Part shown: piece by piece, positions 13,065-25,160 of the stretch
Numbering within the stretch: the first letter of the stretch is position 1
Layout: every line of letters begins with the position of its first letter
NCBI GenBank assembly: GCA_907165135.1
Contig: OU015568.1
Span: forward strand, 10,176,501 to 10,240,500
Length of the DNA stretch: 64,000 bases
Reading direction: 5' to 3'
From: Oikopleura dioica
Lineage: Eukaryota > Chordata > Appendicularia > Copelata > Oikopleuridae
The notes under the pieces: generated by a model
Databases searched by the model: none
What the model saw: the letters and a program-made list of their open reading frames with translations, nothing else
What the model was told of the DNA's origin: nothing
Made by a program: the position numbers and the translations under genes

Positions 13065-15427
13065 TTAGCAAGGTGTGACTGTGTAAGTTCCTTGATAAGT
13101 ATCTGCCTTGTTTCCTTTTGTTGTTGGAAGCCCAATCGCAGCCTTAATGAAAACGGGGGAAAAAACAAGGAGGAAAATAGTGTTACCTTGAACGCAGAGT
13201 GGCTGAGAGCTATGTGCCCAGGTCCATCATAAACGTCGACAATTTGAACCTTGGCAATCGGACCACCTTTGCAGCCGCTAAAAGGTGGACACCAGACAAA
13301 TACGCATCTGAAAAGAAAAAATACAAATTTGTATTTTTGATAAACTTACTTTCCACAATCGTCTCGAGATCCGACCCTGGAGTTGATCGCGGCGTAAATA
13401 GCAGATTTAGGGTTGATTCCGCAGACTCCGCTCTAAAGAATGAAACTGTTTAGTATTTTCTCTTGGTAGAATATTTACTGTTGGATTTGCCGGAGCGCCG
13501 ATTCCAGTAAGTGATTGAAGTGAACCTCCAAAAGATGTTTTCTTCGTAGTTGGTGGCTGGGTAGTCGTTGTTGTTCGCGGGGTGGTTTTTTCTTCAATCA
13601 AAAAGGGACTGAGGAAATCCGCAATGAAATTATCAAACTGAGCTCCAGTTGCGCCGAGGTTTCTATCCTTGACAGGCGATTCCATGATTGGGGCCGCCAT
13701 TTGTTGCTCGAAAATGGAACTGCTAGGAGAATCATGCTGCTTTTTCTTTTGCGCTTCTAAATCACGGCATCTCTTGATGTTTTTTCCAGGTGGGCAATCC
13801 ACCTTTCCACCAGCTAAAAAATAGTTTTTTTTAGCTGACAATTAGAAGAATAAAATAATGACGGCTTGAATGAACTTATTCAGACTCATAGGAGTAACTG
13901 GCAATTGTAAATTGCTGACAAGAATTATATGAGATATAATTACTTTTTCCTCCTTTGCCTCCTTTTGCACCTTTCCCGCCCTTCTTCCTAGGACGGGTTG
14001 TTGCAGCGGGCCGAGTTGGCCGGACATAAGGTGTCGTTCTTCGCGTCGTTCTTCTCGTGGTTGTTCGGCGTGTTGTTGTCGCTGAAGTCGGTTTGGGTTT
14101 GCTTCCGAAAAATCCGCCACCAGATGAACCGGATCCAAAGACACTCATGAAGCTTCCGCCACCTTTTTTAAGATCATTTACCGCTGAATACTGCAATGAA
14201 AAAATCCCTATCCATAAATTAAATGAACGTTTCCTGATGACGACCCAAACATGCCACCCGAGGACACTTTCTTGGGTGGAGTCGCTGGGGGAGCGCTTTT
14301 CGAAGGCTTAGAACCTCCGAACAAAGATCCCATTTGGCTGAAGATGCCTTTCGATTGCGTCACAATCTTCTTCGCTTGTTCCCCAGCAGGTGCAGGCTTG
14401 CCATCCAAATAGGCAAACTTGCCAATTTCCCAGTCTAGCAGCTTTGTTCTGACTCTAGCTCCACTATCATATTGAAGATATATTTCTAATGGAGCAGAGA
14501 GTGTGGTTTTTGGGCTCATCTTCCCACGCCAGTAGAAGTAATCAGCGCCTGACTTGAAAGGGTCTTGAGAGACGATGAATTTGGTCTTCGTATTTGCAGG
14601 ACGGATTCGCATCCATGTAATTTTTTCCGGAACATCGATTGGCTGGACTTCCCAAGATCCAGATTTGTTATTATCTGTTGCTGAGTTCTAGCGTGCGACT
14701 CGTGTTTTCCCCGTGTTTGAGTAAACAGAGAAATCTCCATTTCCTTCATTCGATGTTATTTTGACTGACTCGCGAACTTTTCCTGTGACGTAAAGCTTTG
14801 GTCGGCGTTCTTGTGGACATTTTACGAAATTCCATGCGATGTTCATAGAACTTACTCTGTTCGCTTTTGATCCCATGAGACCGTTCCAAGCCTTTTGGTT
14901 GACTTCGATTTCTTCGTCTTCATAAGTCGTAGTGGCTTGGGCGACGACTTTAGCGATGATCTTTCTTGGTCTACCAGAGCTGTCTCGCTCACAGAATTGA
15001 CCAACGCACGAAATTTGCGCGCACTTTTAGGGGATCAAAACACAAAATAATTCGAAAATTGCATAATGAAATTGAAAAATGTAGCATTCGAAATCATGGT
15101 TCTAAAACCCGACCCCGTCCACAGCTACTAAAGCTTCTCAATGTTCGACCATTGACGGCCATAATATAATCATCATTAACTTCAACAAGTTGGCAGCCAA
15201 TGCCTCCTCGTTTATTTATATCTTCGAGGTTTGGATTCGGTTTGACTTTTCCCGAAGTAGCAACTAAAATATCACATGTTTTTCTCTAGTTCTCACTTTC
15301 GATCTTCAGTTGTACGTCGATTTTTTCTCTTACCTTCTCCATTTCTTTGTGTAATTTTTCTTAGAATTTTGTCACCTCTAGCCGCAGAGGCACCAGTTGC
15401 GAGCGAGAACACCGCAACGAGCTTCAT
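13065..15427 (-). CDS. Secreted expansin/barwin-like protein with two DPBB domains
   Basis: Starts MKLVAVFSLATGASA (signal peptide; ATG 15425-15427). Exons 15334-15427, 15103-15263, 14727-15023 and 14229-14687 lead on to a stop at 13065-13067. Domain 1 (exons 1-3): GEVATSGKV, GGIGCQL, NDDYIMAVNG, SFSSCG, CAQISCVGQFC, RKIIAKVVAQ, EIEVNQKAWNGL and MNIAWNFVKCP, the order of strands and cysteines of an expansin double-psi beta-barrel. A beta-rich region follows (SGSWEVQPIDVPEKI, YFYWRGK), then Gly/Ser and Thr/Arg/Lys-rich mucin-like linkers (near 13970-14060). Domain 2 near the C-terminus: VCGINPKSAIYAAINSRVG, DDCGKCVFVWCPPFSGC, PIAKVQIVDVYDGPGHIALS and GTYTVTPC. The intron 15024-15102 is GA-AG. 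Expansins loosen cellulose without hydrolysis; tunicates make cellulose, so action on the house or tunic is inferred. The second domain could alternatively be a barwin-like or kiwellin-like barrel with another ligand. Confidence 0.75.
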
Positions 15428-15992
15428 CGGAGAAAAGTATCAGCCTGGTGTTGTGTTTTTTTTCTCCAATTTTTGTTATCAGCAGAGCGTCGGCTCAGCG
15501 TGGAGTTGATGGCGCCTGGGAGTCGAACATGAGAGATCACGATCGTGCTTTTTCGAAAGTTTGATAAGAGCGCCATTTGAACTTCCGCAGCTGCTCTTGT
15601 TTATATTTTATTATAGACAGTTATCAATATTTTCCCTAAGTTGTGTAATAGTCAAAATATTTCCACTCTCAATTAACCCAAAGATACTTCGTCTTCTTGA
15701 TGTTCTAATAGTACAAATATTTGTTTAAATTTTTATGCCCTTACAATTATTTTTATGATTTGGAAATCAAGCCATAAATTAACAATTCGCCGGATATCAT
15801 TTTTTGGAGTCCTCGTGTTAGCAATGCCCTTTTGAGCAATGGGCTGCGTTAACATTGAAGTCGGTAAATATCATTCGGCAAGTAACGTCAGGAATTTTTT
15901 CGTTCTGCCTCGTCTTCTAGCCAACTATCTTTCGTTTTTTCGTGCTAAGAGATTCAAGATCAAAGTGAAGGGACCGTTGATAGAACAGGAAA
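15428..15992. other. Intergenic between divergent genes
   Basis: About 560 bp between the expansin-like gene (-) and the Na+/H+ exchanger (+); it probably contains both promoters. A degenerate tRNA-like end (minus strand GTTCGACTCCC near 15518-15530) does not fold. Otherwise AT-rich and featureless. Confidence 0.4.
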
Positions 15993-18900
15993 ATGGAAGA
16001 TATAGCTGTGGCCTCAGCTGAAGGTACTATTCAACTGCTTTTGCATCTTTTTGACATTATTTTCTCCAAAGCAGTAATTCCCTGACCAGTAATGTTTTGA
16101 GCGTAATCTCGTCAAATTAGAAAACGTAACACGATTTCTAAAACAATTCACGTTTCACGTACTCAACAAGCTTATAGATTTATTAGCAGCGCAACGTAAA
16201 GTCGAGTTCTTTAGCGTCGGAGCACCTTGAGATTGTGGGAGATTTAGAACATGGATGGGAAGAAGTCGGCGGTGTTTTTATTCTTTCCGTTTATGTTATT
16301 ATCGCAGCGTTGCTAAAACTCGGGTTTCATCAAATTTGCGGCAATCCTTTTCCCGTACCTGAGGATTGGTTTCGTCAATTCAAAACTGTTATGATTACTC
16401 TATTATCATAATGGATTTACCAAGATTTAATTTATGGATTGACGAATCCTTTATCAGTGTGTGCTTCTTATCTGCACCGGACTTGTGGCGGGAGGGATTG
16501 CTTATTTGATCCAAGACGACCAGAATATTGCCGACATTTACTTTACGCCAACGATTTTCTTCGTCATTATCCTTCCGCCGATCGTATTCGAGGCCGGATA
16601 TTTCATGCCTAAAGACCCGTTCTTCGATAATCTAGGAACGATATTGACTTATGCGATTTTCGGAACCTTTTTTAACGCTATGGCAATTGGTGGATCCATT
16701 TATTGCGTCGTTACGTATGGCCTCGTTCCCGGTTTTGACGAAGAGATCAGGAAGGGTGAAGAAATCCATCTTTATTTCTCCAAGAAATCATCCGCTTTCT
16801 TCACACGATGCAAGTTTCATTCACTGCCTTCTGTTTGGATCTATTATTTCCGCTGTGGATCCGGTCGCTGTCATTGCGGTCTTCGATGAAATCCACGTGA
16901 ACATGACCCTCTACATTTGCGTCTTCGGTGAATCGCTGCTCAACGATGGTGTAGCTGTTGTGCTCTACCGAGTGTTTGAGGGCTTCGCGAATTTGGAAAA
17001 TAACGAGCCTCCACCATCGAATTGGGGACCTGAAGGAAAATGGCTTCTCATTATTTTCTTTGATTCTATCAAGGGCGCATTGTCTTTGTTGAAAACAATT
17101 TTGATATAATTTGCAATTACTTCACGTGTCTGGCGCAAATGAAATTTACAAAATTAGTTGTCGATAATTAATGCTGAAAAAAGGACATCCTTGATAAATG
17201 GACAAAATTGAAAAAATTATGCTCAAGTTAGAGAAGCTTGAATCAGTTGGTCGAGCATTTTTGAAGTTTTTAGTCGTCGCTGGAGGTGGATTAGTCGTTG
17301 GTCTCGTCTACGGGTTTATCGGTAAACTGAATCAACTCGTCAACCTTTATTTGCGCTTCAAATAGGCTCGCTGATGACAAAATACACGAAACACGCTCCG
17401 ATTATAGAACCGCTCCTCATTTACGCTTGTGCCTATTTGGCTTATCTCACCGCCGAGTGGATTCAGGTAAACCTAGCCTTCAACTTCATCTCTCACGCTC
17501 TCACGGACAAAATAAATACTTAGTAGCCTTCTCAATGTCAGGCATTGTTAAGGTCATCGTTTACAAAAGTGCACCTAGCGTTAATTGTCATTTCTAGCTC
17601 TCATCAATCATCGCGATCGTCTTCGCCGGGTTCTTCATGAAGCCATTTTGTGAAGCAAACATGGCTCCCAGTTCGATCTCATCTCTTCACTACATCCAAA
17701 AGCTCTTGTCGAGCATTATGGACATCACGATTTTCATTTTCCTCGGAATTTCAGCTATCTCCGACTTCTGGGTCCACTGGAATACTGGCTTTGTCATTTG
17801 GCTATTGGATTCGAAAAGATTTACTTTTAGACCTTCATTTTTTGATAAAAAGAATAAGTTCTCGATCCAATCTTAGACCATCGTCTTCATCACTATTTAC
17901 CGAGTCATTTCCGTCTATGTCCTCACCTTCATTCTTAACATTGGACGTCTTGATAGAATCAGCTACGTTGACCAGTTCGTTATGGCATACGGAGGGCTTC
18001 GAGGTGGAATTGCATTCTCTTTGTGCAAACTTATGTGCATCAATACTGTTCCTTCAATTCAATCAATGTTGTGCTCGACTATCGTTGCTGTCTTCTTTAC
18101 CTCTTTTGTCCAGGTAGTTAGCATAAAATATGTTCGCTATCTAATTTTTTAGGGGATGACAATTAAACCGATCGTAGAATGGCTTCAAGTCAAAAAACAA
18201 GGTGAACAGGAGCAGACTGTTTTGAAAGAAATGACCGAATCCGTCGTGGACCATTTGACTGTCGGAATCGCCGACATTATTCAATCACGTGGCCGTCATT
18301 GGTGGATGAACAGGATCGCCAATCTCACAGATGACTACATTACACCAATTCTTGTCCGTGAGCCTGATAAAATCAAGAACCAAAGTAAGCGGACGCAATT
18401 AAAAAGTCCCAACAAGTTTATCTCAAGGCATCATTGACGTCTGGGCTCAACTCAATGTGGAGGATGCTGCGAAACTTGTGCAGAAACAAACAGATGTTAA
18501 AAATTATGCTGGACTAGAAAACGACGACGACGATTTGAACAAAATCAGATTATTGTTACCTGGAGCTCTCGTTGGCGATGAAAGGATCAATCCTGAAGTA
18601 AGTTTTTTGCGATGAGTGTGTTTTTAACAAAAATTCAGGCGCCCCATGGCCAAGAAGGTTTTGGCGGAGAAAGAGCACAAACAGACATCAAAATGCACCA
18701 CATGCTTCGCGACAACCTCTACGCGAACAGACAACGAATCGAGCTTTCTGGCCACATCAAGTATCGAAATCTTGGTTCAAGCTCTGAGCAAGCTAATTTA
18801 ACGGTATTTTTTATTTCACGAATTCTATTTATGAATTCCCTTAGAAACAACAGCAAGAAATCCTCGTCCGCCGACGAATCAAGTCGTTGAAAGAAACGCC

Positions 18901-19257
18901 TGAGCAGATAGAGTTTAGAAAGCAGATGAGGAAGACAGAGGCCCAAAGAAAAACGTATAGAAAGACAATAAGCGAAGGAAGAAAAACAATGAGCTTGGAA
19001 CCTAGGAAGACGGTGACAACGCCAGTAACTCCACAGCCAGAAATGTTTGAGATGGCGCCGAGAAAAACAAAGATTTTATTTGGTAAATTTTCAATATTAA
19101 AATTATCTTCGTAAAATAAACTTCAGAAGAGCCCGTTGAACCCACTCCACCTTCCGACCTTCCATGGAGAAATAGCGGCAACGATGACCACGCTGCAACG
19201 CGATCAACTCAAGGACGACCTCAATCCCAGCTCTTAGAACACGAGAAATCACTTTAA
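15993..19257 (+). CDS. Na+/H+ exchanger, SLC9 (NHE1-5 type)
   Basis: First exon [10 protein letters not shown] (15993-16023), second 16215-16363, third from 16458. Family landmarks: [108 protein letters not shown], a conserved [38 protein letters not shown] (near TM11) and [15 protein letters not shown]. Catalytic-type residues are present (FFDSI and LND of the ND motif). A cytoplasmic tail of about 250 residues is basic and Ser/Thr-rich, suiting phosphoregulation. The product exchanges intracellular protons for sodium. The second intron (16364-16457) is GA-AG, fixed by family similarity across PE/CVLL. The junction near 16755-16815 also needs a non-GT donor. Confidence 0.9.
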
Positions 19258-19303
19258 CTTATTTCCCATCTGTAATAAAGACGTACATATATACAGACAT
19301 TCT

Positions 19304-19825
19304 TTATTTATCTTCAGAAACGCTGATTGTGTCACTAGAGAGTGATGGCAGTTTGATCGCCTTCAATTTCTTCTTTCTCGACTTGAGAAACGTTTTTTCG
19401 AATGAACTTGGTTTTATGGTTTGATTTGGACAGTCTTTCGCCATCTTTTTATATACGAGTTCGAGCTTCTTTAGGCTTTGAGATATTTCTGACTCCTTGG
19501 TTCTTTGCTTTTGAATGGTTCTCAATAGAAATTTAATACTGATACTTTTATTTGATTGAATAACCTTAGCTTCTCATGAAGACTTTTGATTGTTTCGAAT
19601 ATGCCGATTTCTTCATCTCCCAGCTTGTCTATTTCTGTCTATTTTTGGAATTTTTACGCTTAGTGAAAAGAATTTTGAGACTCGTAAATAATGCTCTTCC
19701 TGCAAATCTGTAATTTCTTTTTCGAACTTTTTCTTCTCGATAACTTCAAGCTTCGTTTTCGCATCCATAATTTTCTTTTCGGACTCCTCGATAATTTTTC
19801 TCAAATTTTCTTCCTCCGAATTCAT
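19304..19825 (-). CDS. Small coiled-coil protein, unknown
   Basis: Three exons join in frame: MNSEEENLRKIIEESEKKI through EEHYLR, then TEIDKLGDEEIGIFETIKS, then TIQKQRTKESEISQSL to the stop at 19304. About 145 residues, almost all charged heptad repeats (Glu/Lys-rich coiled coil), with a basic C-terminal stretch FLKSRKKKLKAIKLPSL. No signal peptide or membrane segment. Size and composition recall small kinetochore or tethering subunits, but no family motif is visible. The 3' end faces the exchanger gene only 46 bp away. Confidence 0.6.
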
Positions 19826-20252
19826 CGTCAGATAAAAAAAAGTCTAAGGTAGTGTTTTTTAGTACACGCGGCAGTGACAACTTCTTCCAGGTGTATTGAA
19901 CTGCTGTCAAATTATCCAACACTGCATCAACCAAGTCCTTATAATGGCCAGCAACGCAAACACATTATCAAATTTTTGAAATACTATAATTACTCTATTC
20001 GCTCTTTGTGACTCTCTTTTAGGCAAAAGATGAGAAGATGCAGCCTGTAAGAACACAGAAGCTTCATTTTCAAGTGGACATGCCAAATCTACCCTTGAAA
20101 TCGATTCTCATATTTTGCAAGTACTCTTGTCTTGCGCAAGTATCTTTTTATTTCGAAGCTCGAATTCATGAATCTTTTGGATACAGAAATGTGAAAATAA
20201 TGTGCAGAATATACAAAGTTGTAAACATAAATAGAAGCTATCAATAATTATT

Positions 20253-22278
20253 CTAGTGCGGAGCAACAGGACATGTAATTATTCCACCGTAGCCTTCTAA
20301 TTCATCCAATGCCGGGCAATGCGAGTTTTCTGATTTGACATTCCATGCCAAACCACCGCCTTCGGGAGTAAGGATGTACCACCCAGTTCCATATACGCTG
20401 TAGCTGCCATATTTGATCGTGAAGATGCGTTGACCTTCTTTCACCTTTTCCTGAATGTACTCGACGTTTCCAGACGAGTCGCGGAAGACTTTATTCTTAT
20501 TTGGGTCGCTAGCATCGGTTTCCATGCGAATAGAGAAAATACCAGCGTAGGGCATAGTAGACTCGAGCATCAATTTCGAGCAGCAGACTCCATGCGAATG
20601 ATTGTTCACAAGATTTTTCGCTATGAAAATTATTGAAGAGTCTTTTTTCATTCAAACTTACCTTTTTCAACTTTTCTAAAGTCGACGCAATCCTTGCAAT
20701 CACAATGGTCTTTTGTTATGCCGCAGTAGCCGTTAGGACTGCAACAGGGGCCATTGTGTGGTTTTTGTATCGTCCAGTCGGCCTCAGTGGTACTGCATCC
20801 TGTATTGTTCCATTTCGGACCGCAGTGATGATAGTTTGGCCCAGCCAGAATCGGCGGGAGAACAGGATGGTTCTTGTGCCAGTCCTAAACGATCGATTTT
20901 GATCTGAAAATCTTGAAAAAGTACCTTTGGATTACAAAGTGGAAATTCTTCAACATATTTGTAACCATCAATTTTGCAGTCTACGTGGTGCTTCACAAAC
21001 TTCGGCCAAAGACAATCAATACTTTCGGGCGTATATTTATGGACGATCACTGAAATGAATATTTCATTTTTTGGGATTTTGAATAAAACATTACCAGTTT
21101 CAGCAACTTTACAAACATCAAATTTAAGTTCGTCACGTGGCCGAAATCCCCAAACGTGGAATCGTTTGTCAGCAAAAACGTGATCCTAGAGACCAAATAT
21201 TAAATGTAGAGAATGACAGTAATTACCTGTAGGCCAGCTCGACGCATGCACACTCCAATAAAGGCGTCGTCAATCGGGATTATTGGAGTTATTTTGATAT
21301 TTTCTTGAAGAGCAAAAATGGCTTTACGGTTCATTACCAAGCCACCTCCGGAAACGTACGGTGGGTATTTATCTTCAGGCCAAATATCATCTCCGTATTT
21401 CTTGCCAACGCCACTTTTGTCTTTTTTCACTTTCGGCTGCTGCGGCAATTTGTTCCCCCAGATTCCAGCTTCTTCGTAGTCTTTCTTCTCGTCAATAAAA
21501 TCCAACAAACCAAATGGATTCACCAGAACATCATCGTCTCCTTTGAACGCAAATTTTACATCTGGGCAGTTGTGAATCGTCCAAGTCAAAAACATTGAGT
21601 CTTTGAAAGTCAGATTGTGGAAGGAGTCCACAAAATCGCCGAATAAAATATCATCATGAAGCAATTCATCTTCCACTAGTGATGACGGGGCATCTTCGCT
21701 TGCGCCAAGCAAGAAGACGAACTTGGCATTAAAACCTTTGTACAATGAAAGTTGCCCATAACTCCTTCGAATTGCATCTCGACGGTCTTTATTTTTCAGC
21801 GAGCTTTTGAGACCAAGAACAAGGTCGGTCTTTGTAAGAGTTGTCAACGATTAAAAACATTTGACAAGGTGATAACAAACTATTAATTCTTGACTATACA
21901 AATTTCAAGCTTGGCAACTCTTTCCTTTTTAGGGATCTCTCTTGGTGAGTAGAGAATACTGAATGCAAGAGTTTTCGTAACTGGAGGATCATAAGTTCCT
22001 ACATCAACGAAGAATTTCTCAGAGCTGTCAACAAGTGGACTTTTTGGAGCGGGATACTTGTTGTATTTCACTTTGCTGTGGACGAAATTGGACGAAACAG
22101 ATTTGGAATCGCAGGGCTCATTTTCCGACCACTGCAAAATTGGCTTCGTAGATTTGAGGAGAAATAATTCTGATCTGAGAGCGATTGTGTAGTAAAGCAA
22201 TAGGAAATTCGTCGTCAAACTGGCGATCAGTAGAGGGTTTCCTGAACGTGTCTCTTTACTTGATGTTTGATTGCTCAT
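20253..22278 (-). CDS. GT31 beta-1,3-glycosyltransferase with hevein-like C-terminal module
   Basis: ATG at 22276-22278. A type II membrane anchor (LLIASLTTNFLLLYYTIAL) precedes a stem. Catalytic domain: LVLGLKSSLKNKDRRDAIRR, FVFLLGASED, DILFGDFVDSFHNLTFKD, KFAFKGDDDVLVNP (DxD motif), YPPYVSGGGLVMN and IDDAFIGVCMRRAGL, all diagnostic of the B3GALT/B3GNT family in the Golgi. Beyond it lie about 250 extra residues. Within them GPCCSPNGYCGITKDHC-DCKDC (about 20680-20760) has the Cys spacing and aromatic positions of a hevein-type chitin-binding module. A Cys-containing beta-rich tail follows and ends CPVAPH. The transfer reaction would be Gal or GlcNAc in beta-1,3 linkage. The added module suggests binding to GlcNAc-rich glycan; this is inference. 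Confidence 0.85.
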
Positions 22279-23579
22279 TTTCTCATATTTACACTGTACA
22301 TTTTTACTCTCCGTTTTTAGCGAGACACTCAAAAGATGAACAAAGACTCATAAAATCAGGCAAGCGCGGATTAGGAATCATCTAATATCCTAGAATGATT
22401 ATTTAGCTATTATAGCTAAATATGATATTAATTCATTTGTCATATCCTTAGTTTTTTGCTGTCTTGTTTCTTACCTAAAGGATTTTGAGATCTTCGCCCT
22501 GCAAGTCTCTTATACTGAGCCATAATGTTCGGCAAATCTCGATCTGGTATAAACTGCTTCTCTCTAGCAACGCTTATCGGATGAATTCAGACGCAGGAGC
22601 CACTAACAGGCATTGTAGGATTTAGTAGACATTGCTTTGGTAATGTTTGTCAATGTGTCAAATCGCCTGGGCCCTATGAGCTCTTTGTGTGAACTTTGTT
22701 AGTCACAAACTCAAATTCTTCACTCGCCTCAGGCACTGGCAACGTGCCTGTCAAGCCCCATCAAATGCGGAAGTAACGCTCTCCTTTGTTTTCTCGTTTT
22801 TACGAAAAAATTGTGAACTGGCAGGTGTCCGTGATTTGGCTTATAAATGTATTCAACCATGCTTAGACGATAGATTGATCGCGTGAATGGCCATTTTTCT
22901 CTGAGGAATCTGGGATAATCGAAAGCCCCCTTTCTTCTATTGCAGAGCTCGAATCATTGCTTAGGGAGGAGTGAATTATGCAGTCGTCTACAGATGAATG
23001 CGGTGACGATCTCGGACCGACCTGCAAAATTAAAGGGCCCGTACAGGACAATGGAGACAAAGGGGATGAATTATTCCAACAGATGTGTAGATTGTGCGGT
23101 GTAGTTTTTCAATAATAAAAGCCATAATTTGTTACTTATAGTCTGATTACTTATTCAAAGCACTTATATATCGAAGTAAAGTAAAAATTAGGACGCTATA
23201 ATGATTCTGATAATTAAGTTGTATAAAATAATGTCATGCTCGTACGAGGCGACTTCACAAACTACGAACGAAAACTTTGTATCCGAAAGAGAGGTGGGGC
23301 TTGGAAATAATTTAATTGAGAGAATTATCCTGTTTTCTTACTGCCAAAGAACGTCTGTGTGCTCTGTGCCTGTCTTTTAACAAACTCCAAGATAAATTCT
23401 TACATTTTTCTTGAAAGTATCTTTTTATCTACCCTCGTGCAGTCACCGTTTATGGGCTGCAAAAATAAGACACAATAGTTCAGTCAACAGAATTACCTCG
23501 AAGGACGGCCCGAAAGATATTCAGAGAAACCCGCCCATGACTCCAATTGCACATGGGTACCTACAATAATCTGAAAGAG
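22279..23579. other. Intergenic, one weak short ORF
   Basis: About 1.3 kb. A plus-strand ORF at 22978-23115 (45 codons, starts MQSSTDECGDDLGP, ends CRLCGVVFQ) follows a good acceptor (TTGCAG near 22945) and precedes an AATAAA, so it may be the last exon of a small gene. I cannot extend it. A small perfect palindrome (TTTAGCTATTATAGCTAAA, near 22402-22420) is present. Nothing else seen. Confidence 0.3.
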
Positions 23580-24853
23580 ATGCATGTTCAAACTCGTATT
23601 GATGATGGACACATCGCATGCGTTCATAGAAGGAGTCAGCCAGAGCCTTGTCCGATGTTCCAGGTAGCTTCGAACTTTCGTCATCTTCATCAAAGAAAAT
23701 CTATACTTATTAAAGTTCATGAGATGGCTTGGTGGTGGTAGATTTGGCGATATTCATCTAGGAAGGAGGCTCAAAGATGCTAAAGAAATCGTACTGAAAG
23801 TAGAACGGTCCAATGCAGACCTTCCTCAGTCTTTGGTTCATATATAATGTATTTTTTTCGATTTGAGATTTAAAGTTTGAATTCTTAACCAATGATAGCT
23901 TAAAATCGAACATGTGATATATAGCATTCTTCACAATAGAAAGAACAAGAAACTTGATCATTTCCCATTTTTTCACAGGTTCGAGCATTCCGTGAACCTC
24001 AATTACACCGAGTACAGAGACGGAAAATCGTTGGATTCTGGAATGGACAAATTCAACTTCTTGGGTAACTCATTTCAATTCAAGAACCTAGAAATATGAT
24101 TCTTTAGCGATTGAGCGACTTGGACCTGATTGTTCCAAACTCCTTGATCATGCGAAACAACAAGAACTCTACAAGAAAAACAGCCATCCTAATCAAGAAT
24201 TCAATCGAGGCTTGAGTTATACAACAGTGGTCGAAGTTGGGGAGCAACTTTTTTCCGCCTTGAAATACATGCATGAGAAGGAGATAATCCATCGCGATAT
24301 CAAGCCGCAGAATATTTTGGCCGGGAGAGGAAAAGATCGCATCCGAAACATCTTCCTCGTCGACTTTGGTGTGGCAAAGCGTTTCAAGGAAGAGGTAACT
24401 CAAGAATCTGACTCTCGAAGTTTAACACACTCAAAAAAGGGAAAATTCATGAAGGATGGAATCGGAACCCGCGTGGGAAGTGCTCATTATCACTCGATTA
24501 ATCTCATGTACGACGATGCATCAGTCAGAGATGACTGTATTTCAGCAATTTACGTCCTTGTTGAACTGTACAAAAGCAAGCTCTGGTGGGAGCACTTGCA
24601 TCCAAATAATGAGGATGAAGAGATGTGCGAGATGAAGACTGAATATCTTGATGAGGATAAATGGGCTGATGAGTTCCCAGAGCTCGTACCACTTTGCAAG
24701 GTTCTGGTAGAGCTGCATATCACCCTCTTCGACGAAATGCCCCCGTATGCGCTCATCAAAACCACCTTCGACGAAATGAAAACTTCCAAATTCTACAAAG
24801 ATCAACAACTCGACTGGTTGATTGAAGAAAACGGCTTCAAAAAGCTCTGGTGA
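23580..24853 (+). CDS. CK1-like protein kinase, tandem copy 1
   Basis: Exon 1 (ATG at 23580) encodes MHVQTRIDDGHIACVHRRSQ and PMFQ. Exon 2 carries a divergent glycine loop (LGGGRFGDIHLG) and the lysine in IVLKVERSNA. Exon 3 begins LKIEHVIYSILH after GATAG. The last exon carries IIHRDIKPQN, LVDFGVAKRF, DDCISAIYVLVELY and ends IEENGFKKLW. All introns keep frame as GT-AG. The domain follows the CK1/TTBK/VRK-type fold rather than AGC or CAMK. The activation segment has an unusual insert (DSRSLTHSKKG). The neighbour at 25161 has the same exon plan and is a tandem duplicate. The substrate is unknown. Confidence 0.8.
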
Positions 24854-25160
24854 ACAAAAGTCTTTTCCTCGCTGAAATCACACTTGTCATTTTCTTTGAA
24901 GTTCAGGTTCACAATCTCGAAATAAAATCTCACCAACTGTCACGTCTTTTTTGCCTCCGGCAGTAAAAAGCGTAAAAATAAAACGCATCTATCGATTCCG
25001 GAAACATGTGTGAAAGTAATGAGTCATGATATTTACTTTTTCGTTTTCCCTCTGAGACGTTCGCAGGTTTTCATCAAAAAGGGAAAAGCAGATCGAGACG
25101 CCCCGGAGGCTTTCTCTATTATTTCGATTTTTCTTGAAGAAAAAGGAGTCGATCGAGAGA

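Noticed and set aside
15500-15590. tRNA-like hairpin on the minus strand (TGGCGC at one end, GCGCCA at the other)
   Set aside because: The outer six bases pair, but the T-arm and anticodon arm do not fold.
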